A stretch of 34,386 nucleotides of DNA from Halobacteriales archaeon QS_8_69_73 (GCA_003022945.1 PXRZ01000077.1:1-34386), one strand, 5' to 3'. Counted from the stretch's first letter, positions 25,363 to 33,345 are shown. Numbers and translations are program-made. The notes: generated by a model not told the origin, from the letters alone.

Positions 25363-25608
25363 ATGCAACTGAGACTCCGGGGTGAGATAGAATCCGCGTT
25401 CAGATACACGTTCGCCACCACGATGGTATTCCTGTTCGCATTCGATATAAGTGAGGTGTACCTCGATCCGCTCGTCACCTACAACACGTTCGTATATGAG
25501 GTATTGGTCGAGACTCTCATCGTCGTCGTGAGTATCTACGTATGGTCCGTCGTCCTCGGGAATGCGTACAATCTGACGGCGTCTTCGCGGCGCCCGGAGG
25601 GTGGGTGA
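25363..25608 (+). CDS. Small two-span membrane protein, unknown
   Basis: From ATG 25363 the product is 81 residues: a short basic N-terminus (MQLRLRGEIESAFRYTF), two hydrophobic helices (TTMVFLFAFDISEVYL and VYEVLVETLIVVVSIYVWSV) and a short charged tail. An in-frame ATG at 25327 would add 12 residues, but the TATA-like box fits the later start. I recognise no family. GC is lower than in the ribosomal cluster around it, so it may have come in with the CocE gene. The 240 nt between it and S24e hold nothing I can identify. Confidence 0.55.
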   Translation: MQLRLRGEIESAFRYTFATTMVFLFAFDISEVYLDPLVTYNTFVYEVLVETLIVVVSIYVWSVVLGNAYNLTASSRRPEGG

Positions 25609-25848
25609 AATCGCCGGCCGGACGGCTCGATATCCCGCAGAGCCACCCGTCGGGTGTCGCCGGAACCTGGGACCGGTGCCTTCGTGATGAGATGGAGCGG
25701 TACGGCCGACGCCCTACCGGCCCGAGAGTAGTCCGCTCCGGGGTGACCGTGACCGAGGGCGACGCCGTCGTCGGCGCCGAGACCCGGCCGAACCGCTCGC
25801 TTCGAAATTCTTTTCAGTGTTTCGCGGGAACCAGCGGGTAACGTAACC

Positions 25849-26139
25849 ATGGACGTCGAAATCATCGAGGAGGACGAGAACCCGATGCTGCACCGGACGG
25901 ACGTCCGGTTTCAGCTGACCCACGAGGAGGCGACGCCGTCCCGGCTGTCGGTGCGAGACTCGCTGGCCGCGACTATGAACAAGGACGCCGACGAGGTCGT
26001 CGTCCACGAGCTCGACACCAAATACGGGATGCGGAAGACGATCGGCTACGCGAAGGTCTACGACAGCGCCGAGGACGCGATGGACGTCGAGCAGGAGCAC
26101 ATGCTCGATGGCAGATGCGGCTACACCGAATTCGAGTAG
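25849..26139 (+). CDS. rps24e: Ribosomal protein S24e fused to the end of S27ae
   Basis: Residues 1-86 are S24e (MDVEIIEEDENPMLHRTDVR, ATPSRLSVRDSLAA, LDTKYGMRKTIGYAKVYDS). After EQEHMLDG the last residues are RCGYTEFE, which is the C-terminal end of S27ae, the zinc-finger ribosomal protein normally encoded next. The normal S24e tail and the start and first three cysteines of S27ae are therefore missing, probably by a deletion joined at 26108-26120, where ATGGCA may be the old S27ae start. S24e and S27ae both belong to the small subunit. Loss of S27ae would be hard to tolerate, so another copy or an assembly error should be suspected. Confidence 0.9.
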   Translation: MDVEIIEEDENPMLHRTDVRFQLTHEEATPSRLSVRDSLAATMNKDADEVVVHELDTKYGMRKTIGYAKVYDSAEDAMDVEQEHMLDGRCGYTEFE

Positions 26140-26143
26140 GGCC

Positions 26144-27745
26144 GTGACCCGCGTGCTCGGTCTCGAGGGGACCGCCTGGTGCGCCAGCGCGGCCGTCTTC
26201 GACGCCGAGACCGACGACGTTCTCGTCGAGTCCGACGCCTACACGCCGCCGAGCGGCGGCATCAACCCGCGCGAGGCCGCCGAGCACATGCGCGAGGCGG
26301 TGCCGGCCGTCCTTGAGACGACGCTCACGACCGTCCGCAAGCGGTACGGCGACCCGGCGACCGAACTGGACGCCGTCGCCTTCTCCCGCGGACCGGGGCT
26401 GGGGCCGTGTCTCCGGGTGGTCGCGACCGCCGCCCGGGCGCTGGCCGGCTCGCTGGAGCTGCCGCTGGTCGGCGCCAACCACATGATCGCCCACCTGGAG
26501 ATCGGTCGCCGCCGGTCGGGGTTCGAGACACCGGTCTGTCTGAACGCCTCCGGCGCCAACGCCCACGTCCTCGGCTACCACGACGGCCGTTACCGGGTGC
26601 TCGGCGAGACGATGGACACCGGCGTCGGCAACGCCATCGACAAGTTCACCCGCCACCTCGGCTGGTCGCATCCCGGCGGCCCGAAGGTCGAACGGCGGGC
26701 CCGCGACGGCGACTACGTCGAACTACCGTACGTCGTCAAGGGGATGGATTTCTCGTTCGCCGGCATCACCTCCGCCGCGAAGCAGGCCGTCGACGACGGA
26801 ACGTCCGTCGCGGACGTCTGTCGCAGTCTCGAGGAGACGATGTTCGGGATGCTGACGGAGGTCGGCGAGCGGGCGCTGTCGCTGACCGGCGCCGACGAGC
26901 TCGTACTGGGCGGCGGCGTCGGACAGAACGACCGCCTTCGCGGGATGCTGGCGACGATGTGCGAGGCCCGCGGCGCCGACTTTCACGCCCCCGAGCCACG
27001 GTTCCTCCGGGACAACGCCGGCATGATCGCGGTGCTCGGCGCGCGGATGTACGAGGCCGGCGACACGCTCGCGACCGCCGACTCCGCGGTGCGGCCGGAC
27101 TACCGCCCCGACCAGGTGCCGGTGACGTGGCGGGACGGCGGCTCCGTCGCCGCGCCCGTCGCCGACGACGAGCGGGCCCGCGGCGCCGAGGCCGTCGTCG
27201 ACCTGGAGCCGCCGACGGCGACGAAGCGCCGGCTCGCGAAGGCCTACCGCCGCGAGGAGCTGGGCGAGCGGCTCCGGCGCCGACGGACGCGCGCGGAGGC
27301 CCGACTGACCAGCGAGGCCCGACGGCTCGGCGTGCCGACGCCCGTTATCCGCGACGTGGACCCGCCGGAGGGGCGACTCACCCTCGAGTACGTCGGCGCG
27401 GCGGACCTGCGGGACGCGCTGACCGAACCGCGGGTCCAGGCGGTCGGCCGCCATCTCGCGCGCTGTCACGAGGGCGGCTTCGTCCACGGCGACCCGACGC
27501 CGCGCAACGTCCGGGTCGGAGGCAGCGACGACCGGGTCTACCTCATCGACTTCGGCCTGGGCTACTACACGGACGACGTCGAGGACTACGCGATGGACCT
27601 CCACGTCTTCGAGGGCGCGCTGGGCGGGACGGCCGACGACACGGCGGCGCTCTTGGACGCCTTCGAAGCGGCCTATCACGAGGCGGGCGAGGCGCAGGTC
27701 GTAGCGCAGCTGCGGGAGATAGAGGGGCGCGGCCGGTACCGGTAA
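26144..27745 (+). CDS. Kae1-Bud32 fusion, tRNA t6A synthesis
   Basis: A 533-residue protein from GTG 26144 (VTRVLGLEGTAWCASAAVFD). The upstream ATG 26108 lies in the S24e/S27ae junction and is not the natural start. The Kae1 part (1-325) has the metal-binding H113 and H117 (NHMIAHLE) and LVLGGGVGQNDRLRGML. The Bud32 kinase part (about 335-533) has HGDPTPRN with catalytic D450 and LIDFGLG with D469. Kae1 transfers threonylcarbamoyl to A37 of tRNAs, and Bud32 is the ATPase of the KEOPS complex. The fusion is normal for haloarchaea, and the place after S24e/S27ae is the conserved one. Confidence 0.95.
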   Translation: MTRVLGLEGTAWCASAAVFDAETDDVLVESDAYTPPSGGINPREAAEHMREAVPAVLETTLTTVRKRYGDPATELDAVAFSRGPGLGPCLRVVATAARALAGSLELPLVGANHMIAHLEIGRRRSGFETPVCLNASGANAHVLGYHDGRYRVLGETMDTGVGNAIDKFTRHLGWSHPGGPKVERRARDGDYVELPYVVKGMDFSFAGITSAAKQAVDDGTSVADVCRSLEETMFGMLTEVGERALSLTGADELVLGGGVGQNDRLRGMLATMCEARGADFHAPEPRFLRDNAGMIAVLGARMYEAGDTLATADSAVRPDYRPDQVPVTWRDGGSVAAPVADDERARGAEAVVDLEPPTATKRRLAKAYRREELGERLRRRRTRAEARLTSEARRLGVPTPVIRDVDPPEGRLTLEYVGAADLRDALTEPRVQAVGRHLARCHEGGFVHGDPTPRNVRVGGSDDRVYLIDFGLGYYTDDVEDYAMDLHVFEGALGGTADDTAALLDAFEAAYHEAGEAQVVAQLREIEGRGRYR

Positions 27746-28099
27746 TGTGGCTCGGCAACGTTGGCGCCGTCCTGGTCGGTGTATGCGAGTGGCCAGCCAC
27801 CGAAAGCCCTCACGGCGCTCACCCTTTCGATGTCTCGATACCCAACCCCGTACCCGAACACGGCCCGACCGCTCGATGGTGTTCGAATACTGACCATCCG
27901 GTGGGTCCGTTTCTACCGGCTGACCGGCCGAACCCTGGCGGACTGAACCGGCGAGAGTGCCGAGGACTTTCTATATTCCTGAATCCCCATGACACCGCCG
28001 ACCGCCCGGAGCGTGTCTTCGAAAATGCTGGTGTCCGACGGTGGAATACCAGGCCCTGCAATCGGAACAGTGGAAGGTATCCGACCATGTCGGCTTCAT

Positions 28100-28119
28100 C
28101 CCACCCCTGACCGGGTGGG
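28100..28119 (+). repeat. GC-rich hairpin upstream of the DUF5808 gene
   Basis: Arms CCCACCC (28100-28106) and GGGTGGG (28113-28119) pair perfectly around a 6-nt loop. TTCTCG follows. A second small stem lies at 28081-28093. It could be a terminator for transcripts coming from Kae1-Bud32 or an end structure of a lost element. Confidence 0.55.
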
Positions 28120-28135
28120 TTCTCGCTTCGCATCA

Positions 28136-28143
28136 TCTATAAG
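28136..28143 (+). promoter_or_regulatory. TATA-like box of the DUF5808 gene
   Basis: TCTATAAG is centred 28 nt before the ATG at 28168, a strong match to leaderless haloarchaeal promoters. Confidence 0.6.
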
Positions 28144-28167
28144 TCCCGCCCCACCGTACGGCCGCAT

Positions 28168-28443
28168 ATGTCCGATAAGCCGCAGTCCGGCGAGCTGTTC
28201 GGTATCCCGTACAACTTCCAGAAGCCCTCGCTCGGGCGGATGATGTCCTCGTACTGGCAGCCCGACGAGGGAATGTTGGTCGAGAAGCCGTTCGGCGTCG
28301 GCTACACGCTCAACCTGGCCAACTGGCGCTCCTGGATCGTTCTCGGGGTCGCCGGGGCGCTGTTCTACCAGCAGCAGCAGTCCAGCGAGGAGTTCGACGA
28401 GGAAAGCGACGACGACCCGGTCGAGGTCGTCGTCGACGACTAG
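28168..28443 (+). CDS. DUF5808 family membrane protein
   Basis: A 91-residue protein starting MSDKPQSGELFGIPYNFQKP. The segment SLGRMMSSYWQPDEGMLVEK and the GYTLNLANW region mark the DUF5808 family of short haloarchaeal proteins. One membrane helix (about 54-67, SWIVLGVAGALFYQ) is followed by a Gln run and a strongly acidic tail (EEFDEESDDDPVE). Function is unknown. The acidic tail probably faces the cytoplasm. A hairpin follows the stop at once. Confidence 0.85.
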   Translation: MSDKPQSGELFGIPYNFQKPSLGRMMSSYWQPDEGMLVEKPFGVGYTLNLANWRSWIVLGVAGALFYQQQQSSEEFDEESDDDPVEVVVDD

Positions 28444-28472
28444 CGAGAGTCCGAGCGAAGCGAGGACTCTCG
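28444..28472 (+). terminator. Hairpin directly after the DUF5808 stop codon
   Basis: Nine-base arms CGAGAGTCC (28444-28452) and GGACTCTCG (28464-28472) are perfectly complementary around the loop GAGCGAAGCGA. There is no T-run, so it is at best terminator-like. It may also be one unit of the hairpin family seen at 5341-5527 and around the TRAP operon. Confidence 0.45.
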
Positions 28473-28536
28473 GAGAGGCGAGCGGCGAGGGACGAGCCGG
28501 ACCCGGCTTCCCGACCGCGCTCGAGCGCCGACAAGT

Positions 28537-28544
28537 CTCTATAC
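28537..28544 (+). promoter_or_regulatory. TATA-like box of the cupin gene
   Basis: TCTATACC-like bases lie about 27 nt upstream of the ATG at 28567. Confidence 0.45.
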
Positions 28545-28566
28545 CGTTCAGCACGGACCCGCTCAC

Positions 28567-28928
28567 ATGGAGAAGGTAAGCCTCGGGGAGGCGTTCGCGT
28601 CGTTCGACGAGCCGTGGAGTCCGCGGCTGGCGGGCGAACTCGACGGACAGGCGGTGAAACTCGCCAGGGCGGAGGGGAGTTCGTCCGGCACAGCCACGAA
28701 GACGCCGACGAACTGTTCTTCGTGCGGTCCGGCGAACTCCGCGTCGAGTTCCGCGAGGAGTCAGACGTGACGCTCCGAAAGGGGGAGTTCCTCGTCGTCC
28801 CGCGGGGCGTCGAATACCGGCCGGTCGCCGAGGAGCGAACGGAGGTACTGCTGTTCGAGCCGCGCGGGACGACCGACACCGGCGACGCCGAGACCGACCG
28901 GACGGCGGACGTCGAGCGACCGGAGTAA
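28567..28928 (+). pseudogene. Small cupin protein with a one-base frameshift
   Basis: Frame 1 begins MEKVSLGEAFASFDEPWSPR and continues GELDGQAVKLARAEG. The frame then changes and reads GEFVRHSHEDADELFFVRSG, ELRVEFREE, DVTLRKGEFLVVPRGVEYRP and ends at 28928. The cupin motifs (HSHEDADE, with metal-binding His, His and Glu, and the later GEFLVVPRGVEYRP, where the usual final His is Tyr) are split between the frames. The run of four G at 28674-28677 would restore the frame with a fifth G, so one base is missing. A homopolymer sequencing error is the first thing to suspect. A family member of about 120 residues would be complete. Substrate is unknown. Confidence 0.88.
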
Positions 28929-28950
28929 CCGCGGGCCGCGCGTATCGGAC

Positions 28951-28958
28951 CTTTTAGT
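28951..28958 (+). promoter_or_regulatory. TATA-like box of hisS
   Basis: CTTTTAGT lies 25-32 nt upstream of the ATG at 28983 and supports that start and a leaderless mRNA. Confidence 0.55.
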
Positions 28959-28982
28959 GCGGCCGGCCCCGAACCGACGCGC

Positions 28983-30281
28983 ATGTACGACGGTCTGAAG
29001 GGGTTCCGCGATTTCTACCCCGGCGAGATGTCGGCCCGGCGGGAGGTCATCGACACGCTGGAGGAGACGGCCCGGCGGTACGGCTTCCGCGAGGTCGGCA
29101 CGCCCGCCATGGAGCGGACGCGGATGTACGTCGACAAGTCCGGCGAGGAGATCGTCGAGGAACTGTACGCCTTCGAGGACAGGGGCGACCGGGAGGTGTC
29201 GCTGACGCCGGAGCTGACGCCGACGGTCGCCCGGATGGTCGTCGCCCGCCAGGGGGCGCTCGCGCGGCCGATCAAGTGGTTCTCGACGCGACCGTTCTGG
29301 CGGTACGAGCAGGTCCAGCAGGGTCGCTTCCGGGAGTTCTACCAGACGAACGTCGACATCTTCGGGTCGGCGGAGCCGGAGGCCGACGCCGAGATTCTCT
29401 CCTTTGCGGCCGGCGCGCTGACGGCGCTGGGGCTGACGGGCGATGACTTCGAGTTCCGCGTCTCCCATCGGGACATCCTCGGGGGGCTGCTCGAGTCGCT
29501 GGACGGCGACGTCGACGTCGAGGCGGCCATCCGAGCGGTCGATAAAAGCGAGAAGATCGACGACGAGGCATACCACGACCTGCTGGTCGAGGCGGGGCTG
29601 GACCCCGCCGAGGCGGAGGCCGTCAACGACGTGCTGGCGGCGGACGACCTCGACGAGCTGGTCGCCTTCGCCGGCACCGACCGCGTCGAGAGCGCCGTCG
29701 AGAACCTCCAGGCGGTGCTCGCCGCCGCCGAGGACTTCGGCGCCGGCGACTACTGCGAGGTGTCGCTGTCGACGGCTCGGGGGCTGGACTACTACACCGG
29801 CGTCGTCTTCGAGTGCTTCGACTCGACGGGGGAGGTGTCGCGGTCGGTCTTCGGCGGCGGCCGCTACGACGACCTCATCGAATCTTTCGGCGGCGAGCCG
29901 ACGCCGGCCGTCGGCGTCGCACCAGGACTGGCGCCGCTGTCGCTGCTCTGTCAGCGGGCCGGCGTCTGGCCCGAGGAGGCGACGACGACCGACTACTACG
30001 TGCTGACGGTCGGCGACACGCGGGCGGAGGCCGCCGAGATCACCCGTCGGTTGCGCGAACTGGGTCACGTCGTCGAGACGGACCTCACGACCCGCGGCTT
30101 CGGGGACCAACTGTCGTACGCCGACGGCATCGACGCCGAGACGGTCGTCGTGGTCGGCGAGCAGGACCTCGCCGACGACGCGGTCACGGTCAAGGACATG
30201 GAATCGGGCAACCAGACGCAGGTTCCCCTCTCGGAGTTCCCCCCGGAGTCGGGCCGGCCGACTTACGATGACTACGCCTGA
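28983..30281 (+). CDS. hisS: Histidyl-tRNA synthetase
   Basis: A 432-residue class II synthetase. Motif 1 lies in the N-terminus (MYDGLKGFRDFYPGEMSARR), motif 2 covers about 100-127 (STRPFWRYEQVQQGRFREFY), the histidine loop is RGLDYYTG (266-273), and motif 3 is in GGGRYDDLIESFGG with TPAVGVAPGL. The C-terminal anticodon-binding domain covers about 338-420. It charges tRNA-His in the cytoplasm. The gene is complete and close to the family length. Confidence 0.97.
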   Translation: MYDGLKGFRDFYPGEMSARREVIDTLEETARRYGFREVGTPAMERTRMYVDKSGEEIVEELYAFEDRGDREVSLTPELTPTVARMVVARQGALARPIKWFSTRPFWRYEQVQQGRFREFYQTNVDIFGSAEPEADAEILSFAAGALTALGLTGDDFEFRVSHRDILGGLLESLDGDVDVEAAIRAVDKSEKIDDEAYHDLLVEAGLDPAEAEAVNDVLAADDLDELVAFAGTDRVESAVENLQAVLAAAEDFGAGDYCEVSLSTARGLDYYTGVVFECFDSTGEVSRSVFGGGRYDDLIESFGGEPTPAVGVAPGLAPLSLLCQRAGVWPEEATTTDYYVLTVGDTRAEAAEITRRLRELGHVVETDLTTRGFGDQLSYADGIDAETVVVVGEQDLADDAVTVKDMESGNQTQVPLSEFPPESGRPTYDDYA

Positions 30282-30310
30282 TACGGACTGGTGTCCGTCA
30301 TTTCCACAGG

Positions 30311-30317
30311 ATATTTA
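30311..30317 (+). promoter_or_regulatory. TATA-like box of the small acidic protein
   Basis: ATATTTA is centred about 31 nt before ATG 30345. It falls inside the longer frame that opens at 30291, so the later ATG is preferred. Confidence 0.55.
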
Positions 30318-30344
30318 CCGGTGCTGGGAGTTCTTCCGGACGAA

Positions 30345-30590
30345 ATGACGGTTCTGTCACCCGAGGACGAGGGCAAGTTCCTGATGGACGCCGAAGCCGA
30401 GCAGATCGGCATCGTCACCGAGGTCGACCCCGAGGAGCAGGTCGCCTACGTCGACCCCGACCCCAACGTCTCGGAGGCGATACTCCAGGGGCTCGGGTTC
30501 GGCGACGCCGACAGCGACGACATCGAGGTGCCGGCCGGGGCCGTCGAGACGGTGACGGACTCCGAGATTCGGGTCGCGCGGGACCTGTGA
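30345..30590 (+). CDS. Small acidic haloarchaeal protein, PRC-barrel-like
   Basis: An 81-residue very acidic protein starting MTVLSPEDEGKFLMDAEAEQ, then IGIVTEVDPEEQVAYVDPDP and PAGAVETVTDSEIRVARDL. The pattern of a short strand, IGIVTEV, and a V-x-P-A-G-A-V-E end recalls PRC-barrel proteins, which bind RNA or protein, though the match is only by eye. It sits between hisS and truA with its own TATA-like box. The start is ATG 30345; the frame opening at 30291 would include the promoter. Confidence 0.7.
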   Translation: MTVLSPEDEGKFLMDAEAEQIGIVTEVDPEEQVAYVDPDPNVSEAILQGLGFGDADSDDIEVPAGAVETVTDSEIRVARDL

Positions 30591-30618
30591 TAAGCTGCCC
30601 CGGGGGGTAGCCCGCGGT

Positions 30619-31419
30619 ATGCGCGCCTTCCGGCTGGCCTACGACGGCACCGGCTACCGCGGCTTCCAGCGCCAGCCCCACGGCGAGACAGTCGAGGACG
30701 CCCTCCTCGCGGCGCTCGGCGCGCTGGACGTCGCCGACGGGCCGCCGCCGGGGTACGCGGCCGCGGGCCGGACGGACGCCGGCGTCTCCGCGCGGGCGCA
30801 GACGGTCGCCTTCGAGGCGCCCGACTGGCTCCAGCCGCGGGCGCTCAACGCCGAGCTCCCGGCCGATGTGCGGGCGTGGGCCGCCGCCGACGTCGCCGCG
30901 GACTTCCACGCTACTCACGACGCTGTCTCGCGGCGCTACCGGTACTTCCTGTTCGCGCCGGAGGCCGACGACGGGCGGGCCGCCGAGGCCTGCCGGCGGC
31001 TGTCCAGCCGCAACGATTTCCACAACCTCACGCCGGACGAGACCGGCACCGTCCGGGAGCTGACGGCGACCGCCGAGCGGGACGGACCGTTTTTCGTCGT
31101 CGACTGCCGGGCGGGCGGCTTCGCCCGCCAGCTGGTCCGGCGGCTGGTGTCGGTCGTCGGGGCCGTCGCTCGGGGGCGCCGCGACCCCGGATTCGTAGGC
31201 CGCGTGCTGGCCGCCGAGCCGCTCGACGGCCCCGATGGCGTCGCCCCGGTGGCGCCGGAGCCATTGGTACTGGTCGGGGTTCGATACCCGTCGGTCGAGT
31301 TCGACGTCGACGCCGAGGCCGCCGAGAGTGCCCGCGAGGTCTTCGGCGAGCGGCGGCGGCGACAGCTAGCCGGCGCGCGGGTGGCGGGAACGCTGTCGAC
31401 GGCCGGGGAGGACCGGTGA
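30619..31419 (+). CDS. truA: tRNA pseudouridine(38-40) synthase TruA
   Basis: A 266-residue protein starting MRAFRLAYDGTGYRGFQRQP. The catalytic Asp is D53 in GRTDAGVSA. Further signatures are LNAELPADVRAWAAADV, RRYRYFLFAPE, NDFHNLTPDETGTVREL and FARQLVRRLVSVVGAVARG. It isomerises uridines 38-40 in the anticodon arm of tRNAs. The length matches archaeal TruA. The PepF gene follows 37 nt downstream with a separate TATA-like box. Confidence 0.96.
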   Translation: MRAFRLAYDGTGYRGFQRQPHGETVEDALLAALGALDVADGPPPGYAAAGRTDAGVSARAQTVAFEAPDWLQPRALNAELPADVRAWAAADVAADFHATHDAVSRRYRYFLFAPEADDGRAAEACRRLSSRNDFHNLTPDETGTVRELTATAERDGPFFVVDCRAGGFARQLVRRLVSVVGAVARGRRDPGFVGRVLAAEPLDGPDGVAPVAPEPLVLVGVRYPSVEFDVDAEAAESAREVFGERRRRQLAGARVAGTLSTAGEDR

Positions 31420-31424
31420 CGACG

Positions 31425-31431
31425 GGTTTAG
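31425..31431 (+). promoter_or_regulatory. TATA-like box of pepF
   Basis: GGTTTAG is centred about 29 nt before ATG 31457, inside the short gap after truA. Confidence 0.45.
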
Positions 31432-31456
31432 GGACTCCGCGGTCGTACCGTGGGTC

Positions 31457-33247
31457 ATGAGTTCGGTTCCCGAGCGGAGCGACGTCGCCGAGGAGTACAC
31501 CTGGGACCTGACGGACCTGTTCGCCGACGACGAGGAGTGGGAGGCGGCCTACGCCGAGGTCGAGGAGCGACTCGAGGACCTGTCGGCCTACGAGGGCCGG
31601 GTCACCGAGGACGCCGAGACGCTGCAAGCGGTGCTGGAGCTGCGGGAGTCGATCATGCGTGACGTGGCGAACGTGGCGGCCTACGCCCGGATGCGGCGAG
31701 ACGAGGACACGACGGACCAGCGGTACCAGGCGCTGACGGCCCGGGCGCAGTCGTTGTCGGCGGACGCCTCCAGTGCGGCCAGCTTTGTCGAGCCGGAGCT
31801 GCAGTCGGTCGACCGCGACCGGATCGACGAACTCGTCGACGCCAGTCCGGACCTCGCGGAGTACGATCACTACTTCGACGACGTCCTGCGGATGAAAGAG
31901 CACACCCGGTCGGCGGAGGTGGAGGCGCTGCTGGCGGACCTCGGTGAGGTGACCGGCGCTGCCGGCGAGGTGTACAACATGCTGACCAACGCCGACATCG
32001 AGTTCCCGTCGGTCGACGTCGACGGCGAGCCGCGGCGGGTCACGCTGTCGAACTTCACGACGCTGCAGAAACACCCCGACCGGGACGTCCGCCGGCAGGT
32101 GTACGAGGCGTTCTACGACGAGTGGGCCGAGTACCGCAACACCGTCGGGACGGCCTACGAGAACAGCGTCACCGCCGACCGGAAGCTGGCGCGGGCGCGC
32201 AACTACGAGACGGCCCGGGAAGCGGCGATGGACGGGCCGAACGTCCCCGTCGGGGTGTACGACACGCTGGTCGACACGGTCGAGGCGAACCTGGACGTCC
32301 TGCACCGCCACGCCGAGCTGAAGCGGGACCGTCTCGGCGTCGACGAGCTGCGAATGTGGGACCTCTACGCGCCGCTGTCGGGCGAGGAGGGGCCGGACCT
32401 CGATTACGACCGCGCGAAGGAACACGTCGTCGAGGCGATCGCACCGCTGGGAGAGGCCTACCGCGACCGGACGGTCGAGGGCCTCGAATCGCGGTGGGTC
32501 GACGTCTACGAGACGGCCAACAAACAGTCCGGCGCCTACAGCAGCGGCACCTACGACAGCCAGCCGTACATCCTGATGAACTACCAGGACGACGTCGCCT
32601 CGATGTACACGCTGGCCCACGAACTGGGCCACTCGATGCACTCGGAGCTGACGAGCGAGGCCCAGCCACACGTCTACTCCGGCTACGAGATATTCGTCGC
32701 GGAGGTGGCCTCGACGGTCAACGAGGCACTTTTGACCCACCACCTGCTGGAGACGGTCGACGACGAGTCGTTCCGGCGGGCCGTCCTCGACGAGTACCTC
32801 GAGCGGTTCCGGTCGACGCTGTTCCGGCAGACCATGTTCGCCTCCTTCGAGCACCGGGCCCACGAGCTATCGGCCGACGGCGAGGCGCTGACGCCGGACC
32901 GACTCGACGAGCTGTACCGCGGTATGAAGGCCGACTACTACGAGCCGGCGGTCGTCGACGACCGCATCGCCCGCGAGTGGATGCGCATCCCGCACTTCTA
33001 CCGGGCGTACTACGTCTACCAGTACGCGACGGGCATCAGCGCGGCCGTCGCGGTCGTCGACCGCATCCTCGAGGAGGGCGAGCCCGCGGCGGCCGACTAC
33101 CGGGAGTTCCTCCGGTCGGGATCGCGGGCCTACCCGCTGGAGCTGCTGGAGACGGCCGGCATCGACATGTCGACGCCGGAGCCGGTCGAGGCCGCCATCG
33201 GGACGTACGACGAGATGGTCGGAGAGTACGAGTCGCTGGGCGAGTAG
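31457..33247 (+). CDS. pepF: Oligoendopeptidase F (M3 family)
   Basis: A 596-residue cytoplasmic zinc metallopeptidase. The metal site is H388-E389-x-x-H392 (AHELGHSMH), with E416 in EIFVAEVAST as third ligand. Other M3B marks are YEAFYDEWAEYRN and the late HFYRAYYVYQYATGISAA. It cuts short peptides, typically proteasome and protease products. A proteasome ATPase gene follows, so peptide turnover is a plausible shared theme, although each gene has its own TATA-like box. Complete, no damage seen. Confidence 0.96.
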   Translation: MSSVPERSDVAEEYTWDLTDLFADDEEWEAAYAEVEERLEDLSAYEGRVTEDAETLQAVLELRESIMRDVANVAAYARMRRDEDTTDQRYQALTARAQSLSADASSAASFVEPELQSVDRDRIDELVDASPDLAEYDHYFDDVLRMKEHTRSAEVEALLADLGEVTGAAGEVYNMLTNADIEFPSVDVDGEPRRVTLSNFTTLQKHPDRDVRRQVYEAFYDEWAEYRNTVGTAYENSVTADRKLARARNYETAREAAMDGPNVPVGVYDTLVDTVEANLDVLHRHAELKRDRLGVDELRMWDLYAPLSGEEGPDLDYDRAKEHVVEAIAPLGEAYRDRTVEGLESRWVDVYETANKQSGAYSSGTYDSQPYILMNYQDDVASMYTLAHELGHSMHSELTSEAQPHVYSGYEIFVAEVASTVNEALLTHHLLETVDDESFRRAVLDEYLERFRSTLFRQTMFASFEHRAHELSADGEALTPDRLDELYRGMKADYYEPAVVDDRIAREWMRIPHFYRAYYVYQYATGISAAVAVVDRILEEGEPAAADYREFLRSGSRAYPLELLETAGIDMSTPEPVEAAIGTYDEMVGEYESLGE

Positions 33248-33345
33248 CGCGGTCTCTCCGCCGGTTCCGCCGGCTCGTCGAGGTCACGATTCGACCGCCG
33301 ACGGCGCCGTCCACGCGGCGCGAGGGTTTCCCGCACCCAAAGCCA

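Larger units (their letters stand above)
27746..28167. other. Intergenic stretch without a recognised gene
   Basis: About 420 nt of lower, uneven GC. Open frames on both strands (for example 27819-28136 on the minus strand) have no motif I recognise. The right part holds two hairpins (28081-28093 and 28100-28119) and the TATA-like box of the next gene. The stretch may be the remains of a mobile element or gene, but I cannot name one. Confidence 0.5.

Noticed and set aside
26407-28110. 567-codon plus-strand frame overlapping Kae1-Bud32
   Set aside because: It is almost pure Arg/Pro/Gly, a shifted frame of the real gene, with no conserved motif.
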